Assembly (NCBI RefSeq): GCF_030142075.1
Contig: NZ_CP126241.1
Coordinates: forward strand, 2,666,001-2,730,000
Source: Arthrobacter sp. zg-Y20
GTDB taxonomy: Bacteria > Actinomycetota > Actinomycetes > Actinomycetales > Micrococcaceae
Reading direction: 5' to 3'
Length of the DNA stretch: 64,000 nucleotides
Part shown: positions 1-9,133 of the stretch, piece after piece
Numbering within the stretch: position 1 is the stretch's first letter
How the letters are laid out: each line of letters opens with the position of its first letter
Notes under the pieces: model-generated
What the model was told of the DNA's origin: nothing
What the model saw: the letters and a program-made list of their open reading frames with translations, nothing else
Database searches by the model: none
Program-made: the position numbers and the translations under genes

Positions 1-1
1 G

Positions 2-31
2 GTACCGCACGAGATCCACGAAGGCTGGTGA
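2..31 (+). CDS. 3' end of an unidentified gene (partial)
   Basis: The first bases read in frame 2 as VPHEIHEGW followed by TGA at 29-31. This would be the C-terminus of a plus-strand gene that begins before the window. The support is weak: nine codons, and a hairpin just beyond (58-97) that could terminate transcription from both sides. Frame 1 is also open here, so the call is tentative. Confidence 0.3.
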   Translation, partial: VPHEIHEGW

Positions 32-57
32 CGATACAACCCTCGATCCGTAAACAA

Positions 58-97
58 GAAATGCCGCCCTCATACGTTTTCCGGAGGGCGGCATTTC
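58..97. terminator. Bidirectional terminator hairpin between ychF and the left-edge gene
   Basis: A perfect 13-bp inverted repeat (arm GAAATGCCGCCCT) with a 14-nt loop lies 20 bp beyond the ychF stop. The stem is bordered by T-rich sequence on the minus strand (TTTCTTGTTT), as expected for a Rho-independent terminator of ychF. The plus-strand side also ends TTTCT, so it may serve a converging gene too. Confidence 0.7.
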
Positions 98-117
98 TAT
101 TGAATTAGGCGAAGAAT

Positions 118-1203
118 CTATACATTAAATCTAAATTCCACCACGTCGCCGTCGGCCATAACGTATTCCTTGCCTTCGATGCGGACCTTGCCGCGGGACT
201 TGGCCTCAGCCATCGAGCCGGCGTCAACGAGGTCTTCGAAGGACACGATTTCGGCCTTGATGAAGCCGCGCTGGAAGTCGGAGTGGATGACGCCGGCAGC
301 TTGAGGCGCGGTGTCACCCTTGCGGATGGTCCAGGCACGGGTTTCCTTAGGGCCTGCCGTCAGGTAGGTCTGCAGGCCGAGAGTGTGGAAACCGACGCGT
401 GCAAGCTTGTCCAGGCCGGATTCCTCCTGGCCGCTCATTTCGAGCATCTCGCGGGCTTCTTCTTCGTCCAGCTCCACCAGATCTGCTTCAAGCTTGGCGT
501 CGAGGAAGATGGCGTCCGCCGGTGCCACCAGTTCACGCAGCTCGGCCTGGCGGTCCGGGTTGCCCAGGACGGCGTCATCCACGTTGAAGACGTAGATGAA
601 CGGCTTGGCCGTGAGCAGGCTCAGCTCGCGCAGGTGCTCCATGTCCAGCTTGTCGCTGGCCACGGAGGAGAAGATCGTGTCGCCGCGCTCCAGCACAGCC
701 TGGGCAGCCTGCATGGCAGCCAGCTGCGCGGCATCGCGCTTCTTGATCTTCACTTCCTTCTCCACCCGAGGGATCGCCTTTTCCAGCGTCTGCAGGTCAG
801 CGAGGATCAGTTCGGTGTTGATGGTTTCCATGTCCGAACGCGGGTCCACCTTGCCGTCCACGTGGATGACGTCGGGGTCATCGAACACGCGGATAACCTG
901 GGCAATGGCTTCGGCCTCACGGATGTTGGCGAGGAACTGGTTGCCCAGTCCTTCACCTTCGGAGGCGCCCTTCACGATCCCGGCGATGTCCACGAAGGAC
1001 ACGGTGGCCGGGAGGATGCGTGCGGAACCGTGGATTTCGGCCAGCTTGGCCAGGCGAGGGTCCGGCAAGGACACGACGCCGACGTTCGGTTCGATGGTGG
1101 CGAACGGATAGTTCGCCGCCAGCACGTTGTTGCGGGTCAGCGCATTGAACAGGGTTGATTTGCCGACGTTGGGCAGGCCGACGATGCCAATAGTAAGAGC
1201 CAC
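118..1203 (-). CDS. ychF: Redox-responsive ATPase/GTPase YchF (OLA1 family)
   Basis: Obg-like P-loop ATPase, 361 aa, the usual family length. Seen: G1 loop GLPNVGKST near residue 8, a [12 protein letters not shown] switch region, the NVDD variant of the NKxD motif (which in this family favours ATP), and a C-terminal TGS domain. YchF proteins bind ribosomes and affect translation and oxidative-stress responses. The GTG at 1203 is chosen because it gives [11 protein letters not shown], the standard N-terminus; the upstream extension is in another gene's territory. The stop of the DUF222-HNH gene lies one base upstream, so the two are probably cotranscribed. Confidence 0.97.
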   Translation of the reverse strand: MALTIGIVGLPNVGKSTLFNALTRNNVLAANYPFATIEPNVGVVSLPDPRLAKLAEIHGSARILPATVSFVDIAGIVKGASEGEGLGNQFLANIREAEAIAQVIRVFDDPDVIHVDGKVDPRSDMETINTELILADLQTLEKAIPRVEKEVKIKKRDAAQLAAMQAAQAVLERGDTIFSSVASDKLDMEHLRELSLLTAKPFIYVFNVDDAVLGNPDRQAELRELVAPADAIFLDAKLEADLVELDEEEAREMLEMSGQEESGLDKLARVGFHTLGLQTYLTAGPKETRAWTIRKGDTAPQAAGVIHSDFQRGFIKAEIVSFEDLVDAGSMAEAKSRGKVRIEGKEYVMADGDVVEFRFNV

Positions 1204-1204
1204 G

Positions 1205-2869
1205 TTAGTAAATGATACCGGGAGTGGGGCCGGAACTCTCACGGCCCGGAGTGCCCGGCAGCGGTGGCGCGGTCGATCGGTAGCGGTGGCCAGTGGGAGT
1301 GGTGGTGTCGACCGTGTGGCTGGCAGAAGCCACCGGGGTGCTTGACGGCGATGGCGGCGGATCTTTCCTGTGCCCCCGGCGCCGGTCCGGATGGACAACG
1401 GTCGCCTTCCAACCGGGAGCCTCCTTCGCGTGGTTGCACGCCTCACACAGCCCCTGGATATTGGCCACCTCCGTAGGACCGTCGTCACGGCGCGGCCGGA
1501 TGTGGTCCTGGTGCCGGATCGGCGCATCACACCACGGGGTCCGGCAGGTCTGGTCCCGGACCGTGACCAGACGGGCCAGGGACGCCGGCACGAACCGGGC
1601 CTTGGAATCCATGGCCAGCAGCTCCCCAGAACTTGGGGCAGTGTAGACGCGGCGGACCCAGATACCGGCAGGGTCAGACGAGTTGTTCGAAGAATCGCCC
1701 GAAGCGTTATGTGAGGGCGGCTTCCCCAGGTTCCCGACTCCCTTACGCACCAAATCCCTCGCCCACGGTGCTGGAACCACCCCGTACCCGGCCAAGTGCG
1801 CAGGCTCCCGGTCTCCGGCCAGCAGGGTTCGGTCCGTCATTACCAGCTGCACTTCCACCGGCACCTGCTCAGCCTTTGCCTGGCCGGTGATGCGTTCAAC
1901 CATCGTGTCGGCCATGATCTGGCCCCGGCCACGGGCATCGCCCCGGGCCCGCAACGAATCCGCAGCACGGCTCAGTGCCGCATACACCGCAACCCCCTGG
2001 GCCACCGGCAGCAGACCCGTCAGGTAGGTCATGGTGTCCGGAGCCGGACGGCAGGACACAAACCGGTCCGCCTCCGCCTTCGCCGCCCGCCGCACCAACG
2101 CGGCCTGATCAAGCCGGTACGTGATCTTCCGGATCCTCGCTATCAGGCGCTGATCCCCCAATCCGTCCAGCCCGGCAGGATCCCCGGCGATTTCCTGATC
2201 TACCAGTTGCCGGTCCTCCACGGATAGGCAGGCGGTCTCGCGGACCAGCAGGGTCGCCCGCCACTCACTAATGTGGCCTTCCGAGAACGCTTTGAGCGTG
2301 CACGGCATCTCCTGGGTCAAGGCCTTCGCGAAGCCCAGGATCCGGCCGCCGCGGGCCGGAGACTCCCGCCGCGCCAACGCCACCTGCGCTCCAACGCCCA
2401 CACCCTGTTTCTCCGCGGGCAGTCCGGCCCGGGCATGAGCCGCACGCACGGACACGTCCAACGCCGCCGCGGCACGGGCCTGCGCCGCACACGCAGCAGC
2501 CTTCAGCTCCTCCAAAGCACGGAGCCGGTCAACAAGTTCCGCATCGGAATCAGCAGCAATCGCGGCCAGGGATTCCTCGGAGGCGAGCGCCCGGGACCAA
2601 GACGCCACCTCGACAGCAGACGAAACCTCGGCCGCAGAGGCCGCGTCCGAGCTTGGAGCATCTTCGGCTATGCGAGCTGAAAGGACCGCGAACCGCTGTC
2701 CAGTCGCTGGCGACCACGCGGGCGAGGTTGCCGGCGTCTTCCGCTTCGCCCCTGCCTCAACAAGAGCGGGGACAAAGGCCATGGGTGCCGCAAGTCGGGA
2801 AAAAGACGCGACGTCAGGACCGGGTACGTCAGTATAAAAGGAAGCCGCCGCTTCCAACGATTCGAACAT
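1205..2869 (-). CDS. DUF222 / HNH endonuclease domain protein (13E12-repeat type)
   Basis: 554 aa. The N-terminal two thirds resemble DUF222, and the C-terminus (about residues 425-475) is an HNH nuclease finger with CRTPWCDAP, HQDHI and GLCEACN metal-ligand motifs, followed by a disordered Pro/Thr/Ser-rich tail. These proteins are abundant multi-copy accessory genes in actinobacteria (13E12 family in mycobacteria); their biological role is unsettled. The ATG at 2869 (MFESLEAAA) is preferred over the TTG at 2905 because it is embedded in a perfect SOS box. It ends one base before ychF. Whether the nuclease is active cannot be told from sequence. Confidence 0.9.
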   Translation of the reverse strand: MFESLEAAASFYTDVPGPDVASFSRLAAPMAFVPALVEAGAKRKTPATSPAWSPATGQRFAVLSARIAEDAPSSDAASAAEVSSAVEVASWSRALASEESLAAIAADSDAELVDRLRALEELKAAACAAQARAAAALDVSVRAAHARAGLPAEKQGVGVGAQVALARRESPARGGRILGFAKALTQEMPCTLKAFSEGHISEWRATLLVRETACLSVEDRQLVDQEIAGDPAGLDGLGDQRLIARIRKITYRLDQAALVRRAAKAEADRFVSCRPAPDTMTYLTGLLPVAQGVAVYAALSRAADSLRARGDARGRGQIMADTMVERITGQAKAEQVPVEVQLVMTDRTLLAGDREPAHLAGYGVVPAPWARDLVRKGVGNLGKPPSHNASGDSSNNSSDPAGIWVRRVYTAPSSGELLAMDSKARFVPASLARLVTVRDQTCRTPWCDAPIRHQDHIRPRRDDGPTEVANIQGLCEACNHAKEAPGWKATVVHPDRRRGHRKDPPPSPSSTPVASASHTVDTTTPTGHRYRSTAPPLPGTPGRESSGPTPGIIY

Positions 2870-2877
2870 GTGTTCGA
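2862..2877 (-). promoter_or_regulatory. LexA (SOS) box overlapping the start codon of the DUF222-HNH gene
   Basis: Perfect 16-bp dyad, half sites TCGAAC and GTTCGA separated by 4 bp, matching the actinobacterial/Bacillus LexA consensus. The ATG start of the downstream gene (2867-2869) lies inside the box, which fits a leaderless or nearly leaderless transcript blocked by LexA. Several 13E12-family genes of M. tuberculosis are LexA-controlled, which supports the call. Confidence 0.85.
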
Positions 2878-3004
2878 TAGTAACTGCGGCCCAAGGCCGT
2901 AACAACGGGTGTTTTCGAGCCTGTGGACAAAGTACTTGGATGAACGGGTACGGGCTTTCCGGCGCGTCGTGGAGCGTCCGCTGGACCGTATGATCCGCGT
3001 AAAT

Positions 3005-3025
3005 CTGCGGCGTTGAATGCCGCAG
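3005..3025 (-). terminator. Possible weak terminator downstream of ispH
   Basis: A 7-bp stem (CTGCGGC/GCCGCAG) with a 7-nt loop is followed on the minus strand by ATTTAC. It is the only hairpin I see in the roughly 300-bp stretch 2870-3168 between ispH and the DUF222-HNH gene. The rest of that stretch has no supported gene; short open frames in it lack ribosome sites. Confidence 0.35.
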
Positions 3026-3168
3026 TCCTGGGACGGGGACGGCGGCCCGGTTGCTTACCTTACGGGTCAGGACCCGCAGGAACCAGCTCAGGCAGGCCCA
3101 GTGGGAGTCACCGCCTCACTAAGGGCTCTCACAACCCCCGTCCCCAGCCCAGCCCCGCGGAACCGAAC

Positions 3169-4260
3169 CTACCCCTGGACGTCGTCCCCGCGGCGTCGTC
3201 CGCCCAGTCCGCGGGAGGAGTCGCCCATGGCCTTCAGCGTGGCGCGGATTTCCTTGGGCAGGGAGAACATGATGTCCTCTTCGGCCGTCACTACTTCTTC
3301 GACGTCGCCGTAGCCGTACTGCGCCAGCAGGTGGAGCACATCCTGCACCAGGTTCTCGGGAACGGAAGCACCTGAGGTCACACCTACGGTGGCCACGCCC
3401 TCGAACCAGCTTTCGTCCACCTCGTTGGCGAAGTCCACTCGGTAGGAGGCCTTGGCTCCGTATTCCAGCGCCACCTCGACCAGCCGTACGGAGTTGGAGG
3501 AGTTGGCCGAGCCGACCACCAGCACCAAGTCCGCCTCGGGGGCGATCTTCTTGATGGCCGCCTGGCGGTTGGAGGTGGCGTAGCAAATGTCGTCGCTGGG
3601 CGGGTCCTGCAGGGACGGGAAACGCTCGCGCAGCAGGTTCACGGTGTGCATGGCTTCGTCCACGCTCAGCGTGGTCTGCGACAGCCAGATGACCTTATCG
3701 GGGTCCCGCACGGTGACCTTGTCCACGTCTTCGGGACCGTTGACAATCTGCATGTGTTCCGGCGCTTCGCCGTACGTGCCTTCGACCTCTTCGTGGCCGG
3801 CATGTCCGATCAGCAGGATGTCGAAATCGTCGCGGGCAAAGCGCACGGCTTCGCGGTGCACCTTGGTGACCAGCGGGCAGGTGGCGTCAATGGTCTGCAG
3901 GTTCCGGTCCTTGGCGGACTGGACAACGGCGGGCGACACACCGTGGGCGGAGAAAATCAGGCGGGCGCCTTCGGGCACCTCGTCGGTCTCGTCCACGAAA
4001 ATGGCACCCTTTTCCTCCAGGGTCTGGACCACGTGGAGGTTGTGCACAATCTGTTTGCGGACGTAAACGGGCGGCCCGTAGGCTTCCAGCGCCTTCTCGA
4101 CGGCGATGACCGCGCGGTCCACTCCGGCGCAGTAGCCGCGCGGTGCCGCCAGCATCACGCGCCGGGGCCCGTAGACGGGAGCGGCTGCAGCCACTTCATC
4201 GGGGGTGCGGCGCCGCCGGGGCACGGTGGGCATAGGCACGGAGATTACAGTGCTGGTCAT
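3169..4260 (-). CDS. ispH: 4-hydroxy-3-methylbut-2-enyl diphosphate reductase
   Basis: Last enzyme of the MEP isoprenoid pathway: a [4Fe-4S] protein that reduces HMBPP to IPP and DMAPP. The 363-aa product has the three cluster cysteines in [15 protein letters not shown] and CYATSN, plus HEEVEGT and the SSNS motif. There is no visible Shine-Dalgarno for the ATG at 4260. The first about 30 residues (Pro/Arg-rich) are not conserved in the family, so a start nearer MLAAPRG is conceivable. A candidate promoter lies at 4276-4304. The gene next to ychF and xseAB repeats the mycobacterial lytB arrangement. Confidence 0.97.
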   Translation of the reverse strand: MTSTVISVPMPTVPRRRRTPDEVAAAAPVYGPRRVMLAAPRGYCAGVDRAVIAVEKALEAYGPPVYVRKQIVHNLHVVQTLEEKGAIFVDETDEVPEGARLIFSAHGVSPAVVQSAKDRNLQTIDATCPLVTKVHREAVRFARDDFDILLIGHAGHEEVEGTYGEAPEHMQIVNGPEDVDKVTVRDPDKVIWLSQTTLSVDEAMHTVNLLRERFPSLQDPPSDDICYATSNRQAAIKKIAPEADLVLVVGSANSSNSVRLVEVALEYGAKASYRVDFANEVDESWFEGVATVGVTSGASVPENLVQDVLHLLAQYGYGDVEEVVTAEEDIMFSLPKEIRATLKAMGDSSRGLGGRRRGDDVQG

Positions 4261-4275
4261 GCACCCATGCTATCG

Positions 4276-4304
4276 GGTATAGCTGTCCTTCCCGGGCCTT
4301 CACA
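4276..4304 (-). promoter_or_regulatory. Candidate ispH promoter
   Basis: On the minus strand, TGTGAA and TATACC are separated by exactly 17 bp and end 15 bp upstream of the ispH ATG. The -10 matches the consensus at four positions and the -35 is weak, so this is a plausible but unproven housekeeping promoter. Confidence 0.4.
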
Positions 4305-4328
4305 CCGTGCGTACGCTCACAGCGTGAC

Positions 4329-5159
4329 CTACCGCCGCGAGCCGCGGACCACCCGTGCCAGCAGTCCCACCACCAGCGCGGCAACCCCTGCGAGCATCAG
4401 CCCGATGGTCCAGGTGCGCATGCTGTCTGTCACCTGGCCGGCGAAGGCCTCGGCAAAGGAAGATGCCACGGCGCTGCCGAACTGCTGAGCGGCAACCCGG
4501 TCCGGGAACATCCCGGCAGCCAGCCACAGCACCGCCCCGGCGAGCGCCACGCCCAGGCCGATCAGCGCAAAGGTGGTGGAGCGGCGCCGGGCAATCAGCA
4601 GGGCCAGGATCCCCGCCACGCCTGCAGCCAGGGCAAGGACCGGCCAGGCCTCCCCGGCACGCTGGACATTGGCCAACAGCTGCGCCCGCCCCGCGGCACT
4701 GACCTCCACCGGCACCTGCTCGGGCGCCGGAACGTCCACATTCAGTTCCCCGCCCACGCTTCCGGTGACCAATGACACCAGGGGTGCGACGTCGAGGGTC
4801 AGCGTGCCTGCCGCGGCCGACCCGCCGTCCTCGGCGAAGGTCAGCGCATGCGAGCGGCGCAGGGTCTCGTTCCAGGCCTGCGGATATTCCGGCAGCGCCT
4901 GGACGCCTTCGACGGCGGAGGTGACCAAGGGCTCCACCATTCCCGCCAGCGGGCCGGGAAGGTCCACGGATTCCGCGGCCCGCGCGGAAATCGCCGCAGC
5001 GAGTTCCTGCTGGAGCTGCGCGTCTTCGGCCAGCGGCTCCCCCAGGGCGGCAAAGCCGTCCTCCGACGCCACGTTGGTGTTCAGCCATGCTCCCGTGAAG
5101 GCAGCTGCGGTGAGCAGGACCGCCAGCAGTCCGAATACCGCTGAGGCGAATGTGCGCAT
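4329..5159 (-). CDS. Predicted membrane protein of unknown function
   Basis: 276 aa. An N-terminal membrane segment (about residues 4-26) is followed by an extracytoplasmic region of about 150 residues rich in Ala/Glu. Three hydrophobic segments then follow toward the C-terminus, around LALAAGVAGILALLIA, FALIGLGVALAGAVLW and TIGLMLAGVAALVVG, ending in a basic tail. I do not recognise a functional family. The ATG at 5159 is supported by GGAAG upstream; the open frame further upstream overlaps the xseA promoter region. It is divergent from xseA and upstream of ispH in the same direction. Confidence 0.8.
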   Translation of the reverse strand: MRTFASAVFGLLAVLLTAAAFTGAWLNTNVASEDGFAALGEPLAEDAQLQQELAAAISARAAESVDLPGPLAGMVEPLVTSAVEGVQALPEYPQAWNETLRRSHALTFAEDGGSAAAGTLTLDVAPLVSLVTGSVGGELNVDVPAPEQVPVEVSAAGRAQLLANVQRAGEAWPVLALAAGVAGILALLIARRRSTTFALIGLGVALAGAVLWLAAGMFPDRVAAQQFGSAVASSFAEAFAGQVTDSMRTWTIGLMLAGVAALVVGLLARVVRGSRR

Positions 5160-5305
5160 AAATTGCTTCCTTGTCCGTTGCCGCCGGCCGCCTGCGAAAA
5201 CGCGGCCGGAACCGGACCGGGGGATGCACCTGATAGACATTAAGCCTGTGCCGGTTTTCCATCCCGGCCCGAGAGCCAGTTCCAATCCACCGCGGGAGCA
5301 TCCAG

Positions 5306-6574
5306 ATGCAAGACGACAGCGGACCTTTGAGTCCCGAGAATACCCCGGAGAAGACAACCCTGCCCGCAACGGCCGCGCAGACCACCCCCGAGAACCCTTG
5401 GCCGCTGGCGCTGCTCTCCAAGAACCTCAAAAGCTACATTGACCGCGCGCCCGCCACCTGGGTGGAGGGCCAGGTCATCGAACTCAACCGCCGCGCCAAC
5501 GCCTCCTACATCACCCTGCGCGACGTCGACGCCGAGGTCTCGCTCTCGCTGACGGTGTGGAGCACGGTGATGAACAGGCTGGAACTGCCGCTCGAGCGCG
5601 GGGCCCGGGTGGTGGCGCAGGTGAAGCCCGACTTCTGGGTCAAGACCGGCCGGCTGTCCATGCAGACCCGCGACATCCGCCCCGTGGGGCTGGGCGACCT
5701 GCTGGCGCGGATTGAACGGCTGCGGCATGCCCTGGCGGCCGAAGGCCTGTTCAGCGAGGACCGCAAGCTGCCGCTGCCGCTGCTGCCGGGCAGGATCGGG
5801 CTGATCACCGGCCGGAACTCCGATGCCATGAAGGACGTCATGCGCAACGCCGCGCTGCGCTGGCCCGCCGTCGCCTTCGAGGTGCGCGAGGTCGCGGTCC
5901 AGGGCGTGAACGCCGTGGCCGAAGTGACCCGGGCGCTGGCCGAGCTGGACGCCATGGCGGAAGTGGACGTGATTGTGATTGCCCGCGGCGGCGGTTCCCT
6001 GGAGGACCTGCTGCCGTTCAGCCATGAGGACCTGGTCCGGGCTGTCTCCGCGGCGCAGACCCCGGTGGTGAGCGCCATCGGCCACGAAGCGGACCGGCCC
6101 CTGCTGGACGAGGTCGCCGACCTGCGCGCGTCCACGCCCACCGACGCCGCCAAACGCATAGTGCCCGACGTCGGCGAGGAACTGGCCCGTGTGCGGCAGT
6201 CCCGGGCGCAGCTGAGACGGATACTGACCATGCTGGTGAGCCGGGAAACCGACCGGCTGAACCACATCCGCTCCCGCCCCGTCCTGGCCGCACCGCAGTC
6301 CATGGTGGAGCGCCGGGAGGAAGAGATGTCCCGGCTGCGTTCCCGGGCACTGGCATCCGTTACCGCCGAGGTGCGCCGGGATGCCGACCGGATCGGGCAC
6401 CTGCGCGCGCAGGTGCGGGCCCTGTCGCCGCAGAACACGTTGGACCGCGGCTACGCCGTCGTCCAGCTCCAGGCAGACGGCAGCGTGGTCCGCGACGCCG
6501 CCGCGGTCCCGCCGGCGGCACGCCTGCGGATCCGGGTGGCCGTGGGCGAACTGGCCGCCACCGAGGGCGCCTGA
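5306..6574 (+). CDS. xseA: Exodeoxyribonuclease VII large subunit
   Basis: Catalytic subunit of ExoVII, which degrades single-stranded DNA from both ends. 422 aa, usual length. An N-terminal OB fold (about residues 30-130, [12 protein letters not shown]) is followed by the catalytic domain with [26 protein letters not shown] and [26 protein letters not shown], then a coiled-coil C-terminus. The ATG at 5306 has GGGAG 8 nt upstream. It sits 71 bp before xseB in the same direction. Confidence 0.97.
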   Translation: MQDDSGPLSPENTPEKTTLPATAAQTTPENPWPLALLSKNLKSYIDRAPATWVEGQVIELNRRANASYITLRDVDAEVSLSLTVWSTVMNRLELPLERGARVVAQVKPDFWVKTGRLSMQTRDIRPVGLGDLLARIERLRHALAAEGLFSEDRKLPLPLLPGRIGLITGRNSDAMKDVMRNAALRWPAVAFEVREVAVQGVNAVAEVTRALAELDAMAEVDVIVIARGGGSLEDLLPFSHEDLVRAVSAAQTPVVSAIGHEADRPLLDEVADLRASTPTDAAKRIVPDVGEELARVRQSRAQLRRILTMLVSRETDRLNHIRSRPVLAAPQSMVERREEEMSRLRSRALASVTAEVRRDADRIGHLRAQVRALSPQNTLDRGYAVVQLQADGSVVRDAAAVPPAARLRIRVAVGELAATEGA

Positions 6575-6645
6575 CCGGGCAAGCCGTCCGCGCGCCAGCC
6601 CAGCCAGCTTTCAAACCAGCACCGAGAAACAGCAGAGGACAAGAC

Positions 6646-6873
6646 ATGAGTGAAACACCCGCAGTACCGGCCGACATCGAAGCCATGAGCTATGAGCAGG
6701 CCCGCGACGAACTGGTGGCCGTGGTTGGCCGGCTGGAAACCGGCGGCGCCAGCCTGGAGGAGTCGCTGGCCCTCTGGGAGCGCGGCGAGCTGCTGGCCAC
6801 CCGCTGCGAGTCCTGGCTCGAGGGTGCCCGCAAGCGCCTCGACGCCGCCCGGGAGCATGCTGCCGGCGAGTAG
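6646..6873 (+). CDS. xseB: Exodeoxyribonuclease VII small subunit
   Basis: 75-aa helical partner of XseA with the family pattern [34 protein letters not shown]. It stabilises the catalytic subunit, several copies per large subunit. It lies directly downstream of xseA and converges with the aminotransferase gene; only 3 bp separate the two stop codons. Confidence 0.95.
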   Translation: MSETPAVPADIEAMSYEQARDELVAVVGRLETGGASLEESLALWERGELLATRCESWLEGARKRLDAAREHAAGE

Positions 6874-6876
6874 GCC

Positions 6877-8094
6877 TTAGGGCTTGTAGCTGCCCAGGAA
6901 CTCGGCCAGCCGGGTCATGGCGTCCTCGATGTCTTCCACGCTGGGCAGGAACACCATCCGGAAGTGGTCCGGACGGACCCAGTTGAAGGCCGTCCCCACG
7001 GAGATCAGGATTTTCTGCTGCTTGAGCAGGTCCAGGGCAAACTGCTCGTCATCCTTGATGGGATAAACGTCCGGATCCAGGCGCGGGAAGAGGTACAGCG
7101 CGCCCTGCGCCGGTTCGCAGCTGACCCCGGGGATGTCATTGAGCATTTGGTAGGCCTTGTCCCGCTGGGCGCGCAGCCGCCCGCCGGGCAGGATCAGGTC
7201 GTTGATGCTCTGGTAGCCGCCCAGGGCGGTCTGGATGGCATGCTGGGCCGGCACATTTGCGCACAGGCGCATGTTGGCCAGGAGATTAATGCCTTCGATG
7301 TAGTCCGCAGCGTCGCGCTTCGGGCCGGAAATTGCCATCCAGCCGCTGCGGTACCCGGCTATCCGGTAGGCCTTGGAGAGCCCGCTGAAGGTCAGGCAGA
7401 GGACATCGTCGCCGGTGAGGGCGGCGGAGTTCACGTGCACGGCGTCGTCGTACACGATCTTTTCGTAAATTTCGTCCGAGAAGATGATCAGGCCGTGCTT
7501 GCGGGCCAGTTCCACGATCGACTTCACCACGTGCTCCGGGTACACCGCGCCGGTGGGGTTGTTCGGGTTGATCAGGACAATGCCTTTGGTCCGGTCCGTG
7601 ATCTTGGCGGCGATGTCGTCGACGTCGGGCCACCAGTTCCCGGCCTCGTCGCACATGTAATGCACCGCGGTGCCGCCGGCCAGGGAGACGGACGCCGTCC
7701 ACAGCGGGTAGTCCGGAGCGGGCACCAGGATCTCGTCACCGTTGTTCAGCAGCGCCTGCAGCGACAAGGTAATCAATTCGCTGACCCCGTTGCCGAGGTA
7801 TACGTCGTCGACGTCGATGTTGTTGATGCCGCGGCCCTGGTAGTACTGCACTACGGCCGTACGGGCGGAAAAGATGCCGCGGGAATCGCTGTAGCCCTGG
7901 GCTGTGGGCAGGTGGCGCATCATGTCCACCAGGATCGCCTCGGGGGCTTCGAAGCCGAAGGGCGCGGGGTTTCCGATGTTCAGTTTCAGGATCCGGTGGC
8001 CTGCGGCCTCCATCTGCTGCGCGTGCTGCAGCAAGGGTCCCCGGATGTCATAGAGGACGTTGTGGAGTTTGTGCGACTGCTTGAATTCGGCCAT
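6877..8094 (-). CDS. PLP-dependent aminotransferase, AlaA/glutamate-pyruvate type
   Basis: 405-aa fold-type I aminotransferase, class I/II. Seen: the N-terminal LNIGNPAPFGFEAP loop, LGNGVSELI, NPNNPTGAVY, SDEIYEK, and the PLP lysine in FSGLSKAYRIAGYRSGW. The N-terminal sequence (SHKLHNVLYDIRGP) is typical of AlaA/AlaT proteins, which interconvert pyruvate/glutamate and alanine/2-oxoglutarate, so alanine synthesis is the likely job. Substrate specificity cannot be proven from sequence. Confidence 0.9.
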   Translation of the reverse strand: MAEFKQSHKLHNVLYDIRGPLLQHAQQMEAAGHRILKLNIGNPAPFGFEAPEAILVDMMRHLPTAQGYSDSRGIFSARTAVVQYYQGRGINNIDVDDVYLGNGVSELITLSLQALLNNGDEILVPAPDYPLWTASVSLAGGTAVHYMCDEAGNWWPDVDDIAAKITDRTKGIVLINPNNPTGAVYPEHVVKSIVELARKHGLIIFSDEIYEKIVYDDAVHVNSAALTGDDVLCLTFSGLSKAYRIAGYRSGWMAISGPKRDAADYIEGINLLANMRLCANVPAQHAIQTALGGYQSINDLILPGGRLRAQRDKAYQMLNDIPGVSCEPAQGALYLFPRLDPDVYPIKDDEQFALDLLKQQKILISVGTAFNWVRPDHFRMVFLPSVEDIEDAMTRLAEFLGSYKP

Positions 8095-8113
8095 TTCCTT
8101 AGGATGCCATAAG

Positions 8114-8154
8114 CCGGCGCCCCGGCAGCGTATGTTTCGCTGCCGGGGCGCCGG
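8114..8154. terminator. Very stable GC-rich hairpin after the opuC operon
   Basis: A perfect 17-bp inverted repeat (arm CCGGCGCCCCGGCAGCG) around a 7-nt loop lies between the binding-protein stop (8180) and the aminotransferase start (8094). It has no clear T tract. It probably terminates the transporter operon and insulates the aminotransferase gene. Confidence 0.65.
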
Positions 8155-8179
8155 GGTGGAACAAACAGGGGCGGACGGA

Positions 8180-9133
8180 TCAGGCCAGGCCCTTTTCCTC
8201 CAGCCAGTCCTTCGCGGCTTCGCTCGGATCCAGCTTCTGGTCGCCGCTGACAGCCTGGTTCAGGGCGATCAGGTCCTCAGTGGTCAGCTGGGCCGACACC
8301 TTGTCCAACACCTCGCGGGCCTGGTCATTGACCTGGTCATCGGCAACGAGCGGAATGACCTGCTGGGCCGGCCAGTTCTGCTTCGGGTCCTCCAGCACCA
8401 CCAGGCTGTTTTCCTCGATGGCCGGGGTGGTGGTGAAGATGTCCGCCACCTGGATGTCGCCCTTGAGCAGTGCATCGACGGTCAGCGGCCCGCCGGCGTC
8501 ACCGATGGCGGTGAACTCCTTGAACTCGCAGCCGTACTTGTCCTTCAGGCCGGGCAGGCCCTGCGTGCGCTCGGCGAACTCAGCGGGGGCCCCGAGGGTG
8601 AGTTCCCCGCAGACCTTGGCCAGGTCCTCGATGCTCTCCAGCTGGTATTTTTCCGCGGTGGCGGCAGTGACCACCATGGCGTCCTTGTCTTCGGCGTCGG
8701 AGGGCTCAAGGACCACCAGGTTCTCCGGCAGCTTCTCCCCCAGCGCGTCCACGATCTCGCCGGGATCCACCAGATCCGTTTCCGGGTCCACGTTCACCAG
8801 CAGTGCCCCGGTGTACTCGGGGATGAGGTCAATCGAGCCGTCTTTCAGGGCCGGAATGTAGACCTCGCGCGAGCCGATGTTCAACTTGGTTTCGGCAGGG
8901 ATGCCTGCGGCGTTCAGGGCACCGGCGTAAATTTCGGCGATGGTGCTGCTCTCGGGGAAGTCGGCGGAACCGACTATCAGCGTTTCGGCGGAAGCGCTGC
9001 CGGAGGCGGCTGCCGTGCTTTCCTCCTGCAACGGGTCCCCTCCCCCGCTGCAGCCGGCCAGGGCCAGGGCCAGTCCGCCGGCCAGGACAGTCAGGGCCTT
9101 ACGCCGGGATGCCCGGGTCGCGTGCTGCTTCAT
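8180..9133 (-). CDS. opuCC: Osmoprotectant ABC transporter substrate-binding lipoprotein
   Basis: 317-aa extracytoplasmic binding protein of the OpuAC/OsmF family that captures glycine betaine, choline or related solutes. The signal peptide has lipobox LALAGC, with Cys about residue 28. The mature domain has ETLIVGSADFPESSTIAEIYAG and a GSIDLIPEYTGALL motif characteristic of this family. Its ATG overlaps the stop of the upstream permease by 4 bp, so it is the last gene of a four-gene operon ATPase-permease-permease-binding protein. Exact ligand is unknown. Confidence 0.93.
   Translation of the reverse strand: MKQHATRASRRKALTVLAGGLALALAGCSGGGDPLQEESTAAASGSASAETLIVGSADFPESSTIAEIYAGALNAAGIPAETKLNIGSREVYIPALKDGSIDLIPEYTGALLVNVDPETDLVDPGEIVDALGEKLPENLVVLEPSDAEDKDAMVVTAATAEKYQLESIEDLAKVCGELTLGAPAEFAERTQGLPGLKDKYGCEFKEFTAIGDAGGPLTVDALLKGDIQVADIFTTTPAIEENSLVVLEDPKQNWPAQQVIPLVADDQVNDQAREVLDKVSAQLTTEDLIALNQAVSGDQKLDPSEAAKDWLEEKGLA

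Noticed and set aside
283-1158. 291-aa plus-strand open frame opposite ychF
   Set aside because: Mirror frame of a well-conserved gene in high-GC DNA; no homology-like pattern and no ribosome site.
2870-2905. TTG start extending the DUF222-HNH protein by 12 residues
   Set aside because: No ribosome site, and it would place the start upstream of the LexA dyad; the ATG inside the dyad fits known 13E12-type beginnings (MFE...).
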